Positions 1 through 8,851 of a stretch of DNA of 64,000 nucleotides are shown one piece after another. Under the pieces are notes generated by a model. That model was not told where the DNA came from. It searched no databases and worked only from the letters and a program-made list of their open reading frames with translations. This DNA is from Streptomyces sp. Je 1-369 (lineage in GTDB: Bacteria > Actinomycetota > Actinomycetes > Streptomycetales > Streptomycetaceae): contig NZ_CP101750.1 of assembly GCF_026810505.1 (NCBI RefSeq), positions 6,994,515-7,058,514 on the forward strand, in the 5' to 3' direction. A program made the translations under genes and the position numbers. Each line of letters begins with the position of its first letter. The first letter of the stretch is position 1.

Positions 1-1286
1 GTGTCCACGGGCGGGAAGTGGGTGAAGACGCGGGTCCCGTCGATGCCCTCCCACCAGAAGGTGTGGTGCGGCATCTTGTTGGACTGGTTCCAGCTCAGCT
101 TCTGCGTGAGGAACCAGCGGACGCCCGCGAGCTTCGCCAGCTGCGGGAAGGCGGCCGTGTAGCCGAAGGAGTCCGGCAGCCAGATCTCCTCCGTCTCGAC
201 GCCGAGCTCCTCGCGGAAGAACCGCATGCCGTGCGTGATCTGCCGGGCGAGCGCCTCGCCGCCCGGCATGTTGGCGTCCGACTCGACCCACATCGAACCC
301 ACCGGTGCCCAGGTGCCGTCCGCGACCGCCTTCTTGATGCGCTCCCAGATGTGCGGCTGGTGCTCCTTGACCCACGCGTACTGCTGGGCCTGCGAGCAGG
401 CGAAGACCAGCTCCGGGTACTCCTCGGCCAGCGCCGTCACGTTGGCAAAGGTCCGCGAGGCCTTGCGCACCGTCTCGCGCAGGGGCCACAGCCACGCCGA
501 GTCGATATGCGCGTGCCCGGTTGCCGATACGCGGTGGGCGCTGGCGTGCGCGGGCCGCGCGAGGACATCGGCGAGTTCCGCCCGCGCGGCGGCCGCCGTG
601 CCCGGTACGTCGTGCAGATCGAGGGCGTCGAGCATGTCCTCCAGGGCGCGCAGGGTCTCGTGCCGACGCGGACGGTCGGCGTCCAGTTCCCGCATGAGCT
701 CGGAGAGGACCTCGATGTCGAGGATCAGCTGCCATACGTCCTCGTTCAGTACGGCGAGGTCGGCAGACGTGAATCGGTAGATCGGGGTATTGCCTGCGGT
801 CAGTACGTCGCCCAGGGGTGTCGGCACGAAGTCGTGCAGAACAGCCGGATTGGCCGCCGCTTCGAGAAGTAGGTGCACCGGTTCGCCGCCCTGAGCAGGG
901 GAGGCCACCGGAATATGCCGATTGCGCGGGTGAACGCCCTTGAGGGGGACGCCCGTCGCGTCGTAGACGAGCCCCTCCGCCTGGAAGCCGGGTCCCTCGC
1001 CGGTGAACCCGGGGTCGATCACGACCTCGACGCGGCGCCCCCGCCACTCGTCAGGCACCTGCCCTTGAATCCGGAACCAACTGGTCGACCAGGGATTTCC
1101 CCACTCCGTGCCGGTCTCGAAGGGCTCGTACTCCGCTTCGAGTGCGGCCCCGACGGGCACCGGTTCGCCCGGCGCGTGCCACACGGAGAGGGTCAGCGGC
1201 GTGCGCCGTGTGTACTGGGCGGGCCGGATGAACTGGCGCAGCGCCCGCTCCAGGCGGCCTTCCACCAGCAGTCTGTCGTCGTGCAC
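1..1286 (-). CDS. Alpha-mannosidase, GH38 (3' end outside window)
   Basis: Retaining zinc-dependent alpha-mannosidase, probably cytoplasmic, trimming mannosides. About 428 residues are visible; the C-terminal half lies beyond the left edge. Residues 1-240 form the N-terminal beta-rich region typical of actinobacterial GH38 enzymes. The catalytic barrel then starts with HIDSAWLWP (residues 260-268), whose His and Asp are zinc ligands in GH38, and continues with ESDANMPGGE and WLPDSFGY, where Asp372 fits the family nucleophile. I chose GTG at 1286 because GAGGAGCAC lies just upstream on the minus strand; no in-frame ATG is nearby. It is a lone gene reading out of the window, divergent from the anti-sigma-type ATPase. 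The family assignment is secure; substrate linkage cannot be told from sequence. Confidence 0.93.
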   Translation of the reverse strand, partial: MHDDRLLVEGRLERALRQFIRPAQYTRRTPLTLSVWHAPGEPVPVGAALEAEYEPFETGTEWGNPWSTSWFRIQGQVPDEWRGRRVEVVIDPGFTGEGPGFQAEGLVYDATGVPLKGVHPRNRHIPVASPAQGGEPVHLLLEAAANPAVLHDFVPTPLGDVLTAGNTPIYRFTSADLAVLNEDVWQLILDIEVLSELMRELDADRPRRHETLRALEDMLDALDLHDVPGTAAAARAELADVLARPAHASAHRVSATGHAHIDSAWLWPLRETVRKASRTFANVTALAEEYPELVFACSQAQQYAWVKEHQPHIWERIKKAVADGTWAPVGSMWVESDANMPGGEALARQITHGMRFFREELGVETEEIWLPDSFGYTAAFPQLAKLAGVRWFLTQKLSWNQSNKMPHHTFWWEGIDGTRVFTHFPPVD

Positions 1287-1462
1287 TCGTGCTCCTCGGG
1301 ACGCTCGACGGTGGGGTCCACCGCTTCACTTCCCCCCAACCCGGGGATGCACCCCCCGCTATTGGTTGATGATTCGACAAGCGTGCCGTGACCGGCCCGG
1401 GGCATGCATCCCGTGAGGCTGTTCGAAAGGGAGGCAGAGACATCGCTTTGTGGGCGGGGGTC

Positions 1463-1945
1463 ATGACGAGGCACTCACGAGGGGGCGGTCCCGGCAATCT
1501 CGGGACCTCTTCATCGGATACAGAGGACGAGAGGACCGGTGAAACGCGGGGCGGGCCCGACCGGGGTCAGCTCACGTGGCGGCTGGGGAGAGCGGATCTG
1601 CGCGCGGTGTCCGAGGTCAGGAAGTCCCTGAGGGAGCTTCTGCGGCACTGGGGAAAACCGGGAAAGAGCGAGATAGCCGAACTTCTCACCAGTGAACTGG
1701 TCACGAACGCACTGGTGCACACCGATCACGAGGCGGTCGTCACGGCGACCGTGGGCCCGCACGGCCTGCGCGTGGAGGTGCGGGACTTCGTGGGTCACCG
1801 GCCCGAACCGCGGGTACCGATCGCCGACGACGGTACGAGCGGCAGGGGCCTGATCCTGGTGCAGTCCCTCGCCGACGCCTGGGGAGTACGGGCGCACGGC
1901 GTGGGGAAGGCGGTCTGGTTCGAGCTGGACGGCGGCGGGGCCTGA
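1463..1945 (+). CDS. ATP-binding anti-sigma/regulatory protein (HATPase_c_2)
   Basis: Small (160 aa) SpoIIAB/RsbW-like histidine-kinase-fold protein of the type Streptomyces encodes in dozens of copies, usually acting as anti-sigma factors or phosphatase partners. A disordered acidic N-terminus of about 35 residues precedes the fold. The N box is ELLTSELVTNALVHT (about residues 72-86), with the Asn that coordinates magnesium. The ATP-lid Gly motif appears as TSGRGLILVQSLADAWGV. ATG 1463 is preferred over the far upstream start at 1388, which would add 25 unsupported residues. No anti-anti-sigma partner is adjacent, so the target sigma factor is unknown. Confidence 0.85.
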   Translation: MTRHSRGGGPGNLGTSSSDTEDERTGETRGGPDRGQLTWRLGRADLRAVSEVRKSLRELLRHWGKPGKSEIAELLTSELVTNALVHTDHEAVVTATVGPHGLRVEVRDFVGHRPEPRVPIADDGTSGRGLILVQSLADAWGVRAHGVGKAVWFELDGGGA

Positions 1946-1971
1946 GCCTGCACCGCCGCCGAACGGCCCGG

Positions 1972-3048
1972 TCAGCCGAACTGCTGCTCCAGGTCCTTCA
2001 GTTTCCGCTCCAGCGAGTCGAGCCGGGGCAGGGCCTGCGTGTCGTCCTCGGCCGTGAGGTCGACGGTGACAGGAGGGACGGGAGCGGCACCGTCAGGGCC
2101 GTTCCTGACGGCCTGGAGGGAGGGACGGGAGCGTACCGGCAGCTGTTCCTGCGCCGCTATGGCAGGGTCCGCGCTGATCTGCGCGGACCCCGCGGCCGGT
2201 CCGACGGCCTGTACGTCCACCTGACGGCCGCCGCCACGGCCCTGCCAGTTCCGGTGGCCCCGGCTGAGCGCCTTGAGCTGTGCGCGCTCCAGCTTCTCCT
2301 GATCGCGCCTGCGCAGCCGGGTCTGTTCCTTCTCGCGGCGGTCCTCCCGGACCTCCTCGACCGCCTCGTCCAGGGTGCGTACGCCTTCGAGGAGCATCAG
2401 CGACCAGGCGGCGAAGGTCTCGCGGGGTGCCCGCAGCCACCGCACGATGCGGATCTGCGGCAGCGGCCGCGGCACCAGCCCCTGCTCGCGCAGCGCGGCT
2501 CTGCGGGTCTGCTTCAGCGCGCGGTCGAAGAGGACCGCCGCCGAGAGCGACATTCCCGAGAAGAACTGCGGAGCGCCCGCATGTCCCATGCCCCGTGGCG
2601 CGTGGACCCAGTTGAACCAGGCGGCGGCGCCCGCGAACGTCCACACGAGCAGGCGCGAACCGAGGGCCGCGTCGCCGTGGCTCGCCTCGCGCACGGCGAG
2701 GACGGAACAGAACATCGCCGCGCCGTCGAGGCCGAACGGCACCAGATACTCCCAGCCGCCGGAGAGGCTGAGGTTCTGCCGGCCGAAGCCGACCAGGCCG
2801 TGGAAGGAGAGCGCCGCGGCGACGGCCGCGCAGCAGAACAGGAGCACGTAGGACGCGGTTCCGTAGATGGCTTCCTTGCGTCTGCGGCGTTCCTCGCTGC
2901 GCTCCCACGACTCGTCGTTCGCGCTTCCCTTGGCTGCTTTGGCGTGGCCTCGCTTGCCGCGCGTGAGCACCGCAACCGCCACCAGCAGGCCCAGGAGCAG
3001 GACGCCACCCGGGAGCAGCCAGTCCAGCGATATGTCGGTCAGTCTCAT
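1972..3048 (-). CDS. SpdB-like DUF2637 membrane protein
   Basis: Membrane protein of 358 residues with a DUF2637 (SpdB) domain. Hydrophobic segments are at residues about 10-30 (IxWLLPGGVLLLGLLV type), 65-90, 100-120, 130-150 and 155-175. They are followed by a long charged cytoplasmic helix (EEVREDRREKEQTRLRRRDQ) and a coiled-coil end (LDSLERKLKDLEQQF). SpdB proteins were named for plasmid spread in Streptomyces mycelium, but chromosomal homologues outside plasmids are widespread and uncharacterised. I start at ATG 3048 (MRLTDIS), where the first membrane helix begins; the reading frame stays open 170 codons further upstream but with out-of-character sequence. No conjugation, replication or integrase gene is nearby, so an integrated plasmid is not supported. 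Confidence 0.85.
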   Translation of the reverse strand: MRLTDISLDWLLPGGVLLLGLLVAVAVLTRGKRGHAKAAKGSANDESWERSEERRRRKEAIYGTASYVLLFCCAAVAAALSFHGLVGFGRQNLSLSGGWEYLVPFGLDGAAMFCSVLAVREASHGDAALGSRLLVWTFAGAAAWFNWVHAPRGMGHAGAPQFFSGMSLSAAVLFDRALKQTRRAALREQGLVPRPLPQIRIVRWLRAPRETFAAWSLMLLEGVRTLDEAVEEVREDRREKEQTRLRRRDQEKLERAQLKALSRGHRNWQGRGGGRQVDVQAVGPAAGSAQISADPAIAAQEQLPVRSRPSLQAVRNGPDGAAPVPPVTVDLTAEDDTQALPRLDSLERKLKDLEQQFG

Positions 3049-3248
3049 CTGGGGGTCCCTTGCATTGCGGTAGGGCGTATCGGGCGCCATATTGACCCAA
3101 CCCGAAGGGACCCCATGGGGTTTCGGGGCAAGAGGACGCCATGGGGGTGCAAGGGAGCACACAGGGCGTACTTTCGCTCGAACTCGCGGCTCAGTGCCGG
3201 AAGTTGCGTTCGAATAAACGCGCGCAAGACGGTGGTTCAGGGAGAGGT

Positions 3249-4121
3249 TCAGGCGGAAGCGGTGGCCTGGGCGTCCGCGCTCAGCCGCGCGATGCGCTCC
3301 GCGTCGCAGGTGCGCGGGCAGGTGACGCAGGCGTCGTCGGGGCGCAGCGTGTAGAACATGCAGCAGCTCGCCCGGTCGCGGGTCGGCAGCGACTCGCCGT
3401 TCGGGCCCGTCAGCTCCCGGAAGCCCGCCGTGCCGACGTACGGCTTGGTGGCGCCGGGCAGCAGCCGCTCCAACTCCGTCATCGCCCGCTGCTCCTCGCC
3501 GAAGAGGTGCGCCACGTACCAGAGACCCTCGACGATCTCGTCCGTGGCGAGGCTCCACAAGGCGCGCGAGCGGCGCCGCATCCGCGGTCCGAAGCCGTCA
3601 AGGAGCGGTCCCAGATGGTCGGCGACCGAGGCCCGCACCTCCGCGCGCAGGGCCTCCTCGTCCGGTACGACGTGGGCGTCGGGCCGCGCCGCCGCCGGGT
3701 CGTCCGGCAGACAGGCGAAACCGGCCGACCGTACGGCCATCCGGCCCAGCGTGCGATGGAAGGAGACGTCGGCGACCGGGAAGCGGGGGACGCGGCGCTG
3801 CAGGAACCAGGGGACCGTGATGAGCAGGGTGGCCGGCCAGGCGTAGCGGTGCAGGCCGAAGCTCGCCACCACGTCGGGGCGGGCCTGGGTGCCGTAGTCC
3901 TTGAGGACCTGTGCGTTGTCCCATGCCAGGAACGCGTCGAGGTCGGCCCCGCCCTCCGCGAGCCGGGCGGCGGTGACCCAGCCGCCGCCCTGTGGGGCCT
4001 GTTCCTCGTGACCGAGTTCGGTGATGCGCAGTCCGGAGTACACCTCGCCCAGGCGGGCGTAGGAGTCCGCTACGGCACTGGGGGCGCCCTGGGCGGGTGC
4101 GGCCAAGGTGGGGACGGACAT
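3249..4121 (-). CDS. FhuF-like (2Fe-2S) ferric-siderophore reductase
   Basis: About 290 residues, cytoplasmic, proposed to reduce ferric iron released from imported siderophores. The C-terminus has the FhuF-type cluster motif CCMFYTLRPDDACVTCPRTC (CC-x10-C-x2-C), which binds a 2Fe-2S centre in the family. The N-terminal 200 residues match the poorly conserved ferric-reductase body. ATG 4121 (MSVPTLA) and GTG 4133 are both possible; neither has a strong ribosome binding site. An iron box at 4150-4168 sits directly upstream, so iron-dependent repression by a DmdR1/IdeR-type regulator is likely. It is unlinked to the siderophore transporter at 33 kb but shares the same type of operator. Confidence 0.88.
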   Translation of the reverse strand: MSVPTLAAPAQGAPSAVADSYARLGEVYSGLRITELGHEEQAPQGGGWVTAARLAEGGADLDAFLAWDNAQVLKDYGTQARPDVVASFGLHRYAWPATLLITVPWFLQRRVPRFPVADVSFHRTLGRMAVRSAGFACLPDDPAAARPDAHVVPDEEALRAEVRASVADHLGPLLDGFGPRMRRRSRALWSLATDEIVEGLWYVAHLFGEEQRAMTELERLLPGATKPYVGTAGFRELTGPNGESLPTRDRASCCMFYTLRPDDACVTCPRTCDAERIARLSADAQATASA

Positions 4122-4149
4122 GCGGGGGACCACCGAATCGCGATCGATA

Positions 4150-4168
4150 GCAGGTTAGCCTTACCTTA
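4150..4168 (-). promoter_or_regulatory. Iron box (DmdR1/IdeR-type operator)
   Basis: Read on the minus strand the site is TAAGGTAAGGCTAACCTGC, matching the actinobacterial iron-repressor consensus TTAGGTTAGGCTAACCTAA at 15 of 19 positions. It lies about 30 bases upstream of the FhuF-like reductase start, where it would cover the promoter. Confidence 0.8.
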
Positions 4169-4260
4169 CCCGACATGATCGAGGTTTCAACTCCGGTCGT
4201 GTCCGCCTATGGTGCCTCTCGTACCTTTCACAGCGATCAGAGGCAGGGCGGGGTCACGTA

Positions 4261-4971
4261 GTGGAGCAGGCCGGAGCACGCGAGGGGGGTCCCCTCACCG
4301 GGGCGCCGCGCGTCCGGGTGCCCGAACAGGCCGGGAGGCGTCATGCGGTCCGGCGCAGCTCCGTACGCGGACAGATCCTGGCCGCACTGCGGGCCGCCCT
4401 CGTCGGCGGCGAGCTCTCGCCCGGCGAGGTCTACTCGGCGCCCGCCCTCGCCGAACGCTTCGGCGTCTCCGCGACACCTGTCCGTGAGGCCATGCAGCAG
4501 CTGGCCACCGAGGGCGCCGTCGAGGTCGTCCCCAACCGCGGCTTCCGGGTCGTCGAGCGCGGCGCCCGTGAACTCGCGGAGCTCGCCGAGGTGCGGGCGC
4601 TGATCGAGGTCCCGGTGATGCTGCGCCTGGCCCGTACGGTGCCCGCGGTGCGCTGGGCCGAGCTGCGGCCGCTGGCCGAGGCGACCGCGACGGCGGCGGC
4701 GGGCGGCGACCTGGCCCACTATGCCGAGTCCGACCGCGCCTTCCACGGCGCGGTGCTCTCCCTCTCCGGCAACCAGCAGCTGGTCCAGGTCGCGGAGGAC
4801 CTGCACCGCCGCTCGCAGTGGCCCCTGGCGAGCGGCCCCGTCGCGGGCCGCCGCGCCGACCTGGTGGCCGACGCGGCCGAACACATGGCCCTGCTCGACG
4901 CCCTGGCCGCGCAGGACCTCCCGGTGGTCTCGTCCCTGGTCCGCGAACACTTCACGGGCGCGTCGGGCTGA
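4261..4971 (+). CDS. GntR-family regulator, FCD (FadR) type
   Basis: Transcription factor of 236 residues. An N-terminal winged helix (about residues 30-98) contains the recognition region SAPALAERFGVSATPVREAMQQLATEGAVEVVPNRG (described in pieces: GVSATPVREA is the recognition helix and VVPNRGF the wing). An FCD helical ligand domain follows (about 110-230), with Asp/His-rich positions such as ESDRAFHGAVL and DAAEHMALLDAL that usually bind a metal and a carboxylate effector. The GTG at 4261 is the most upstream plausible start; the first 30 residues are low-complexity. It is divergent from the ferric reductase and convergent with the TPR-like gene, so its target is not evident from context. 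Confidence 0.9.
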   Translation: MEQAGAREGGPLTGAPRVRVPEQAGRRHAVRRSSVRGQILAALRAALVGGELSPGEVYSAPALAERFGVSATPVREAMQQLATEGAVEVVPNRGFRVVERGARELAELAEVRALIEVPVMLRLARTVPAVRWAELRPLAEATATAAAGGDLAHYAESDRAFHGAVLSLSGNQQLVQVAEDLHRRSQWPLASGPVAGRRADLVADAAEHMALLDALAAQDLPVVSSLVREHFTGASG

Positions 4972-4994
4972 GCGGTGCGCCCGTGAAGGTCGTG

Positions 4995-5771
4995 TCAGAC
5001 CGCCGCCGCCGGGGGCTGCAGGTGCTGGGCCAGCCAGGACGGTACGCCGCCGAGCAGGCGGAAGAGGCGGGTGGCCTCGGCGCGCAGGCGGGTGGCCTCC
5101 GGTTCCGGTTCCGCGTCCGCGAGCGCGGCGAGCGCCGGCGCCGTGCCGACCAGGTAGCCGAGCTCCTCGCGGATGCGCAGGGACTCCGCGAAACCGTGCC
5201 GCGCCTCCGCCAACTCCCCGTCGCGCAGGGCGAGTCCGGCCAGATGGCGCCAGGTGAAGGAGAGGAGCAGGGGGTCCGAGTGCGCGGTGGCGCCCGCGTG
5301 CGCCCTGCGGTACGCCGCCTTCGCCGACTGCGGCGAGTCCGCGATGTGCTCCGCGATCAGACCGCGCCGGAAGTCGAGCAGCGGGCGTCCCGGTGCGTTC
5401 GGGGCGAGCAGCGCGGCCGCCCTGCCGAGCGCCGTACGCGCTTCGTCGGCCCGGTCGCGGACGTTCAAGACGGTGGACGCATACGCCAGTTGACCCCGCT
5501 CGCAGGCCGCCGCGCCCCGGTCGTCGTCATCCTCGGCGAGCGCCTCCGCGGTCCGCAGCCCGTCCTCCGCCTCGCCCCAGCCTTCCCCGGTGAACAGGCA
5601 CCGCTCGACGAGGAGCGCCGTCCTCTGGAGTGCCGCCGCGGCCCCCGCCCGTGAGGCGAGCAGCGCCGCAGCGTCGGTCCAGCAGCCGCGTGAGCGCAGC
5701 CGCCATACCGCGGTCTGGAGTGGATCGTGCTCTGCAGTCGTTCCGGTACCAGACATGGCGGTATGCGCCAC
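4995..5771 (-). CDS. TPR-like helical repeat protein, unknown function
   Basis: About 258 residues, Ala/Leu-rich and all-alpha, with repeated helix pairs resembling degenerate tetratricopeptide repeats (for example segments ending in QLAYASTVLN, KAAYRRAHA and LAEARHGFAESL). No catalytic motif, signal peptide or membrane segment is visible. GTG 5771 is preferred because GGGGAGGGCAAC immediately precedes it; GTG 5789 upstream and ATG 5738 downstream are alternatives. It probably mediates protein contacts. It stands alone between the GntR and PucR regulators. Confidence 0.65.
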   Translation of the reverse strand: MAHTAMSGTGTTAEHDPLQTAVWRLRSRGCWTDAAALLASRAGAAAALQRTALLVERCLFTGEGWGEAEDGLRTAEALAEDDDDRGAAACERGQLAYASTVLNVRDRADEARTALGRAAALLAPNAPGRPLLDFRRGLIAEHIADSPQSAKAAYRRAHAGATAHSDPLLLSFTWRHLAGLALRDGELAEARHGFAESLRIREELGYLVGTAPALAALADAEPEPEATRLRAEATRLFRLLGGVPSWLAQHLQPPAAAV

Positions 5772-5942
5772 GTTGCCCTCCCCGAGCACACCATTGAGCT
5801 GTTGAGTCGTGGGCGAATCTCAGCATGGATCGCGGCACCGGGCCAAGGGGCTGGGTGAAAGATTTCACAAACTGCGAGCCGGGAAACGGCTCGGGCCCGG
5901 CCGGCGGCTCGTCGCCGCGGACCGGGCCCGTACCGGATGACC

Positions 5943-7619
5943 TCAGCTCATGCGCAGCGCGAGGAAGAAATCGAGCTTGTCCTCCAGGCGCGACAGGTCA
6001 CGGCCCGTCAACTGCTCGATACGGCCCACCCGGTAGCGCAACGTGTTGACGTGGAGGTGCAGCCGCGCCGCGCACCGCGTCCACGAACCGTCGCAGTCCA
6101 GGAACGCCTCAAGCGTCGGGATGAGCTCCGCGCGGTGGCGCTTGTCGTACTCGCGCAGCGGGTCGAGGAGCCGTGCCGTGAACGCCCGACGCACGTCGTC
6201 CGGCACGAACGGCAGCAGCAGCACGTGCGAGGCCAGCTCCTGGTGCCCGGCCGCGCACACCCGGCCGGGGCGCGCCGCGGCGACCCGGCGGGCGTGCCGC
6301 GCCTCCTCCAGGGCGCCGCGCAGCCCCTCCGCCGAGTGCACGGACGCGCTGACGCCGAGCGTGAGGCGGCCGTCGCCGTCCAGGCCCGCCGACAGCGGGT
6401 CGTGGACGGAGGCGAGGAGCGCGTCCGCGAGCAGACCCGTCTCCGGGCCCTCGTGCTCGCCGGAGACCGCGGGCAGCGGCACGAGGGCGATCGCCTCGTC
6501 GCCGGTGTGCGCGACGGCGATCCGGTCGGACGGCTCGGGGCCCGACGCCGCCGGGTCGACGAGGATCTCCTCCAGGAGCGACTGGGCGACGGAACCGCCG
6601 TCGATCTCCCCGCCCTCCCACTCCACCCGGGCCACCACGACCTGCCAGTGCGGAGCCGTGCCGAGACCGGGCAGCAGCACCGGGGCGGCGACGCGCAACC
6701 GGGCCGCGATCTCCGCGGGGGCGGCGCCCGTCTGCACCAGTTCCAGGACCTCCTGGGCCAGCCTGCGGCGCACCGTGCGGGCCGCGTCGCGCCGGTCGCG
6801 CTCCACCGCGATCAGCTGGGTGACGCCCTGGAGCAGGTCGAGCCGCTCCTCGGGCCAGTCGCCCGCGTCGGCCTCCACCGCGAGCACCCAGTCGGAGAGC
6901 ACGGACTCGCGCACGTCACGCGAGGCGCCGGCCGTTCCGCGCCCACTGGTCCGAATGGGGAACAGCGAGTACGTGACCGAGTCCACCGTGACGCGGTGCG
7001 GGCCGCGCCGCCCCGTCCTGACGGCCGCCAGGTGCTCCCCGGCGAGCCGCGCGCACAGCGGCGCGGGCAGGGTGTTCCCGGCCGCGCCCGACCCGGCGAT
7101 GACGCGCCCCGCGGGCGACAGGACCCAGGCCCGCAGGTCCAGGTCGGTGCCGAGCAGGTCGAGTACGACGTCGGGGCCGCCGCCCGCGGGACCCGAGGTC
7201 ATCAGGCGGCGGTGCCGGTCGACGACGGCGGCCAGGTCCCCGGCACGCTCGCCGGAGACCTGGCGCACGACGTGCTCGGTGATCGTCGCGAACGCCACGG
7301 ACTCGTTGACGGCGAAGAGCGGCAGCCGGTGCCGGGCGCAGGCCTGCACGATGTCGTCAGGGATGTCGCCCAGTTCGGCCTCACCGGCCGCCAGGGCGGC
7401 GACACCGGCGCTCGCCAGGATCCGCACGAAGGGTTCCGTGTCGGAGGCGTCGCGGCGCCAGGCGAGGCCGGTCAGGACCAGCTCGCCGCCCGCCAGATAG
7501 CGGCTGGGGTCCCGCAGGTCCGTGGTCATCACACCGCGCACGGTGCGGTCCAGCTCGTCCTCGCCGCCGAGCAGCCGCAGGCCCAGCGCGTCGGTGTCAA
7601 GGAGTGCGCGCAGCCGCAT
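5943..7619 (-). CDS. pucR: PucR-family regulator of purine catabolism
   Basis: Transcription factor of 558 residues with PucR architecture. The N-terminal purine-catabolism-regulator-like domain (about 1-125; LDTDALGLRLLGGEDELDRT and VRGVMTTDL) is followed by a long GGDEF-like/central domain. At the C-terminus is a PucR-type helix-turn-helix (about 505-555; RCAARLHLHVNTLRYRVGRI then LEDKLDFFLALRM). It is transcribed away from the xanthine dehydrogenase genes, the classic arrangement in which PucR controls the adjacent purine genes. Effector and sign of control are not visible. The start ATG is well placed at the domain boundary. Confidence 0.92.
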   Translation of the reverse strand: MRLRALLDTDALGLRLLGGEDELDRTVRGVMTTDLRDPSRYLAGGELVLTGLAWRRDASDTEPFVRILASAGVAALAAGEAELGDIPDDIVQACARHRLPLFAVNESVAFATITEHVVRQVSGERAGDLAAVVDRHRRLMTSGPAGGGPDVVLDLLGTDLDLRAWVLSPAGRVIAGSGAAGNTLPAPLCARLAGEHLAAVRTGRRGPHRVTVDSVTYSLFPIRTSGRGTAGASRDVRESVLSDWVLAVEADAGDWPEERLDLLQGVTQLIAVERDRRDAARTVRRRLAQEVLELVQTGAAPAEIAARLRVAAPVLLPGLGTAPHWQVVVARVEWEGGEIDGGSVAQSLLEEILVDPAASGPEPSDRIAVAHTGDEAIALVPLPAVSGEHEGPETGLLADALLASVHDPLSAGLDGDGRLTLGVSASVHSAEGLRGALEEARHARRVAAARPGRVCAAGHQELASHVLLLPFVPDDVRRAFTARLLDPLREYDKRHRAELIPTLEAFLDCDGSWTRCAARLHLHVNTLRYRVGRIEQLTGRDLSRLEDKLDFFLALRMS

Positions 7620-7960
7620 GGTGTCGTCGCCGCCGATCTGTCTCGAATGGTGTGTACAAACATGTGCGCTCTGTAGCGCCGGGGCCCTGTGCCGCCGTGA
7701 GTCCGGGGTTTCCGGGGGGATCCCGCGAGGTTACTGGGGCCCGTTCTTCATACGAATCTACAAGACGCACGGCTTGGCCAGCCAACTCCTTCATGGTTTC
7801 GGTGACTGACCCCATCGGACGAGCGAGCGGTGTACTTGGCCCACTCCGCGTTAACAGCACATGAACGAGCAGTCGAGGGACCAACGGCCCGAGTGGCCGG
7901 AACGGAATGCTCCCGTCCCTCGAAGCGAAAGACCCTCGATACGAACAAGAAGAGAGCCTC
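7620..7960. promoter_or_regulatory. Divergent control region between pucR and xdh genes
   Basis: A 341-base noncoding gap between divergent starts must hold both promoters. The clearest symmetric element is TTGGCCAGCCAA (7774-7785), a perfect 5-bp inverted repeat with a 2-bp spacer, suitable as an operator half-way between the genes. AT-richer stretches occur at 7642-7667 and 7748-7770. AGAAGAGAG just before 7961 is the xdh ribosome binding site. I see no purine riboswitch and no credible gene here. Confidence 0.4.
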
Positions 7961-8851
7961 ATGGACTTCCTTCGCCCCGCCAGCTGGGAGGAGGCGCTCG
8001 CCGCCAAGGCCGAGCACCCCACGGCTGTGCCGATTGCGGGTGGCACCGACGTGATGGTCGAGATCAACTTCGACCACCGCCGTCCCGAGTACCTGCTTGA
8101 CCTCAACCGCGTCGGCGACCTGCGCGAGTGGGAGGTGGGCGAGGAGACCGTCCGGCTCGGTGCCTCCGTCCCGTACACCCAGATCATGGAGGAGCTCCGC
8201 ACGGAGCTGCCCGGTCTGGCGCTCGCCTCGCACACGGTCGCCTCCCCGCAGATCCGCAACCGCGGCGGCGTCGGCGGCAACCTGGGCACCGCCTCCCCGG
8301 CCGGTGACGCCCACCCGGCCCTGCTGGCCGCCGACTGCGAGGTCGAGGTGGAGTCTGTGCGGGGCTCCCGCCTCATCCCGATCGACGAGTTCTACACCGG
8401 CGTGAAGCGCAACGCACTCGCCCCGGACGAGCTCATCAAGACCGTCCACATCAAGAAGGCGGACGGCCCGCAGCAGTACTCGAAGGTCGGCACCCGCAAC
8501 GCGATGGTCATCGCCGTGTGCGCCTTCGGCATCGCGCTGCACCCCGAGACCCGGACCGTGCGGACCGGCATCGGCTCCGCCGCCCCCACGCCCATCCGGG
8601 CGAAGGCGGCCGAGGAGTTCCTGAACGCGGCGCTCGAAGAGGGCGGCTTCTGGGACAGCAAGAAGATCATCACCCCCTCGATCGCCAAGCAGTTCGCGGA
8701 GCTCGCCTCCGGAGCCGCCAACCCGATCGACGACGTGCGCGGAACGGCGAACTACCGCCGGCACGCCGTCGGGATCATGGCCCGCCGCACGCTCGGCTGG
8801 ACCTGGGAGTCGTACCGCGGCGAGGGCCGCAGCACTGAGGGAGTCGCATAA
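7961..8851 (+). CDS. Xanthine dehydrogenase, FAD-binding subunit
   Basis: Medium (FAD) subunit of the molybdenum hydroxylase, about 296 residues, transferring electrons from the iron-sulfur subunit to NAD. The FAD-binding motif AGGTDVMVEIN is near residue 25 and the second flavin motif TVASPQIRNRGGVGGNLGT near residue 100; both match the FAD_binding_5 and CO_deh_flav_C families. ATG 7961 follows AGAAGAGAGCCTC; the longer frame from 7907 is untranslated leader. It is the first of three coupled genes; its stop overlaps the next start as TAATG. Confidence 0.95.
   Translation: MDFLRPASWEEALAAKAEHPTAVPIAGGTDVMVEINFDHRRPEYLLDLNRVGDLREWEVGEETVRLGASVPYTQIMEELRTELPGLALASHTVASPQIRNRGGVGGNLGTASPAGDAHPALLAADCEVEVESVRGSRLIPIDEFYTGVKRNALAPDELIKTVHIKKADGPQQYSKVGTRNAMVIAVCAFGIALHPETRTVRTGIGSAAPTPIRAKAAEEFLNAALEEGGFWDSKKIITPSIAKQFAELASGAANPIDDVRGTANYRRHAVGIMARRTLGWTWESYRGEGRSTEGVA

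Noticed and set aside
1972..3048. Integrated plasmid or ICE around the SpdB-like gene
   Set aside because: No integrase, replication, transfer gene, tRNA or attachment repeat nearby.
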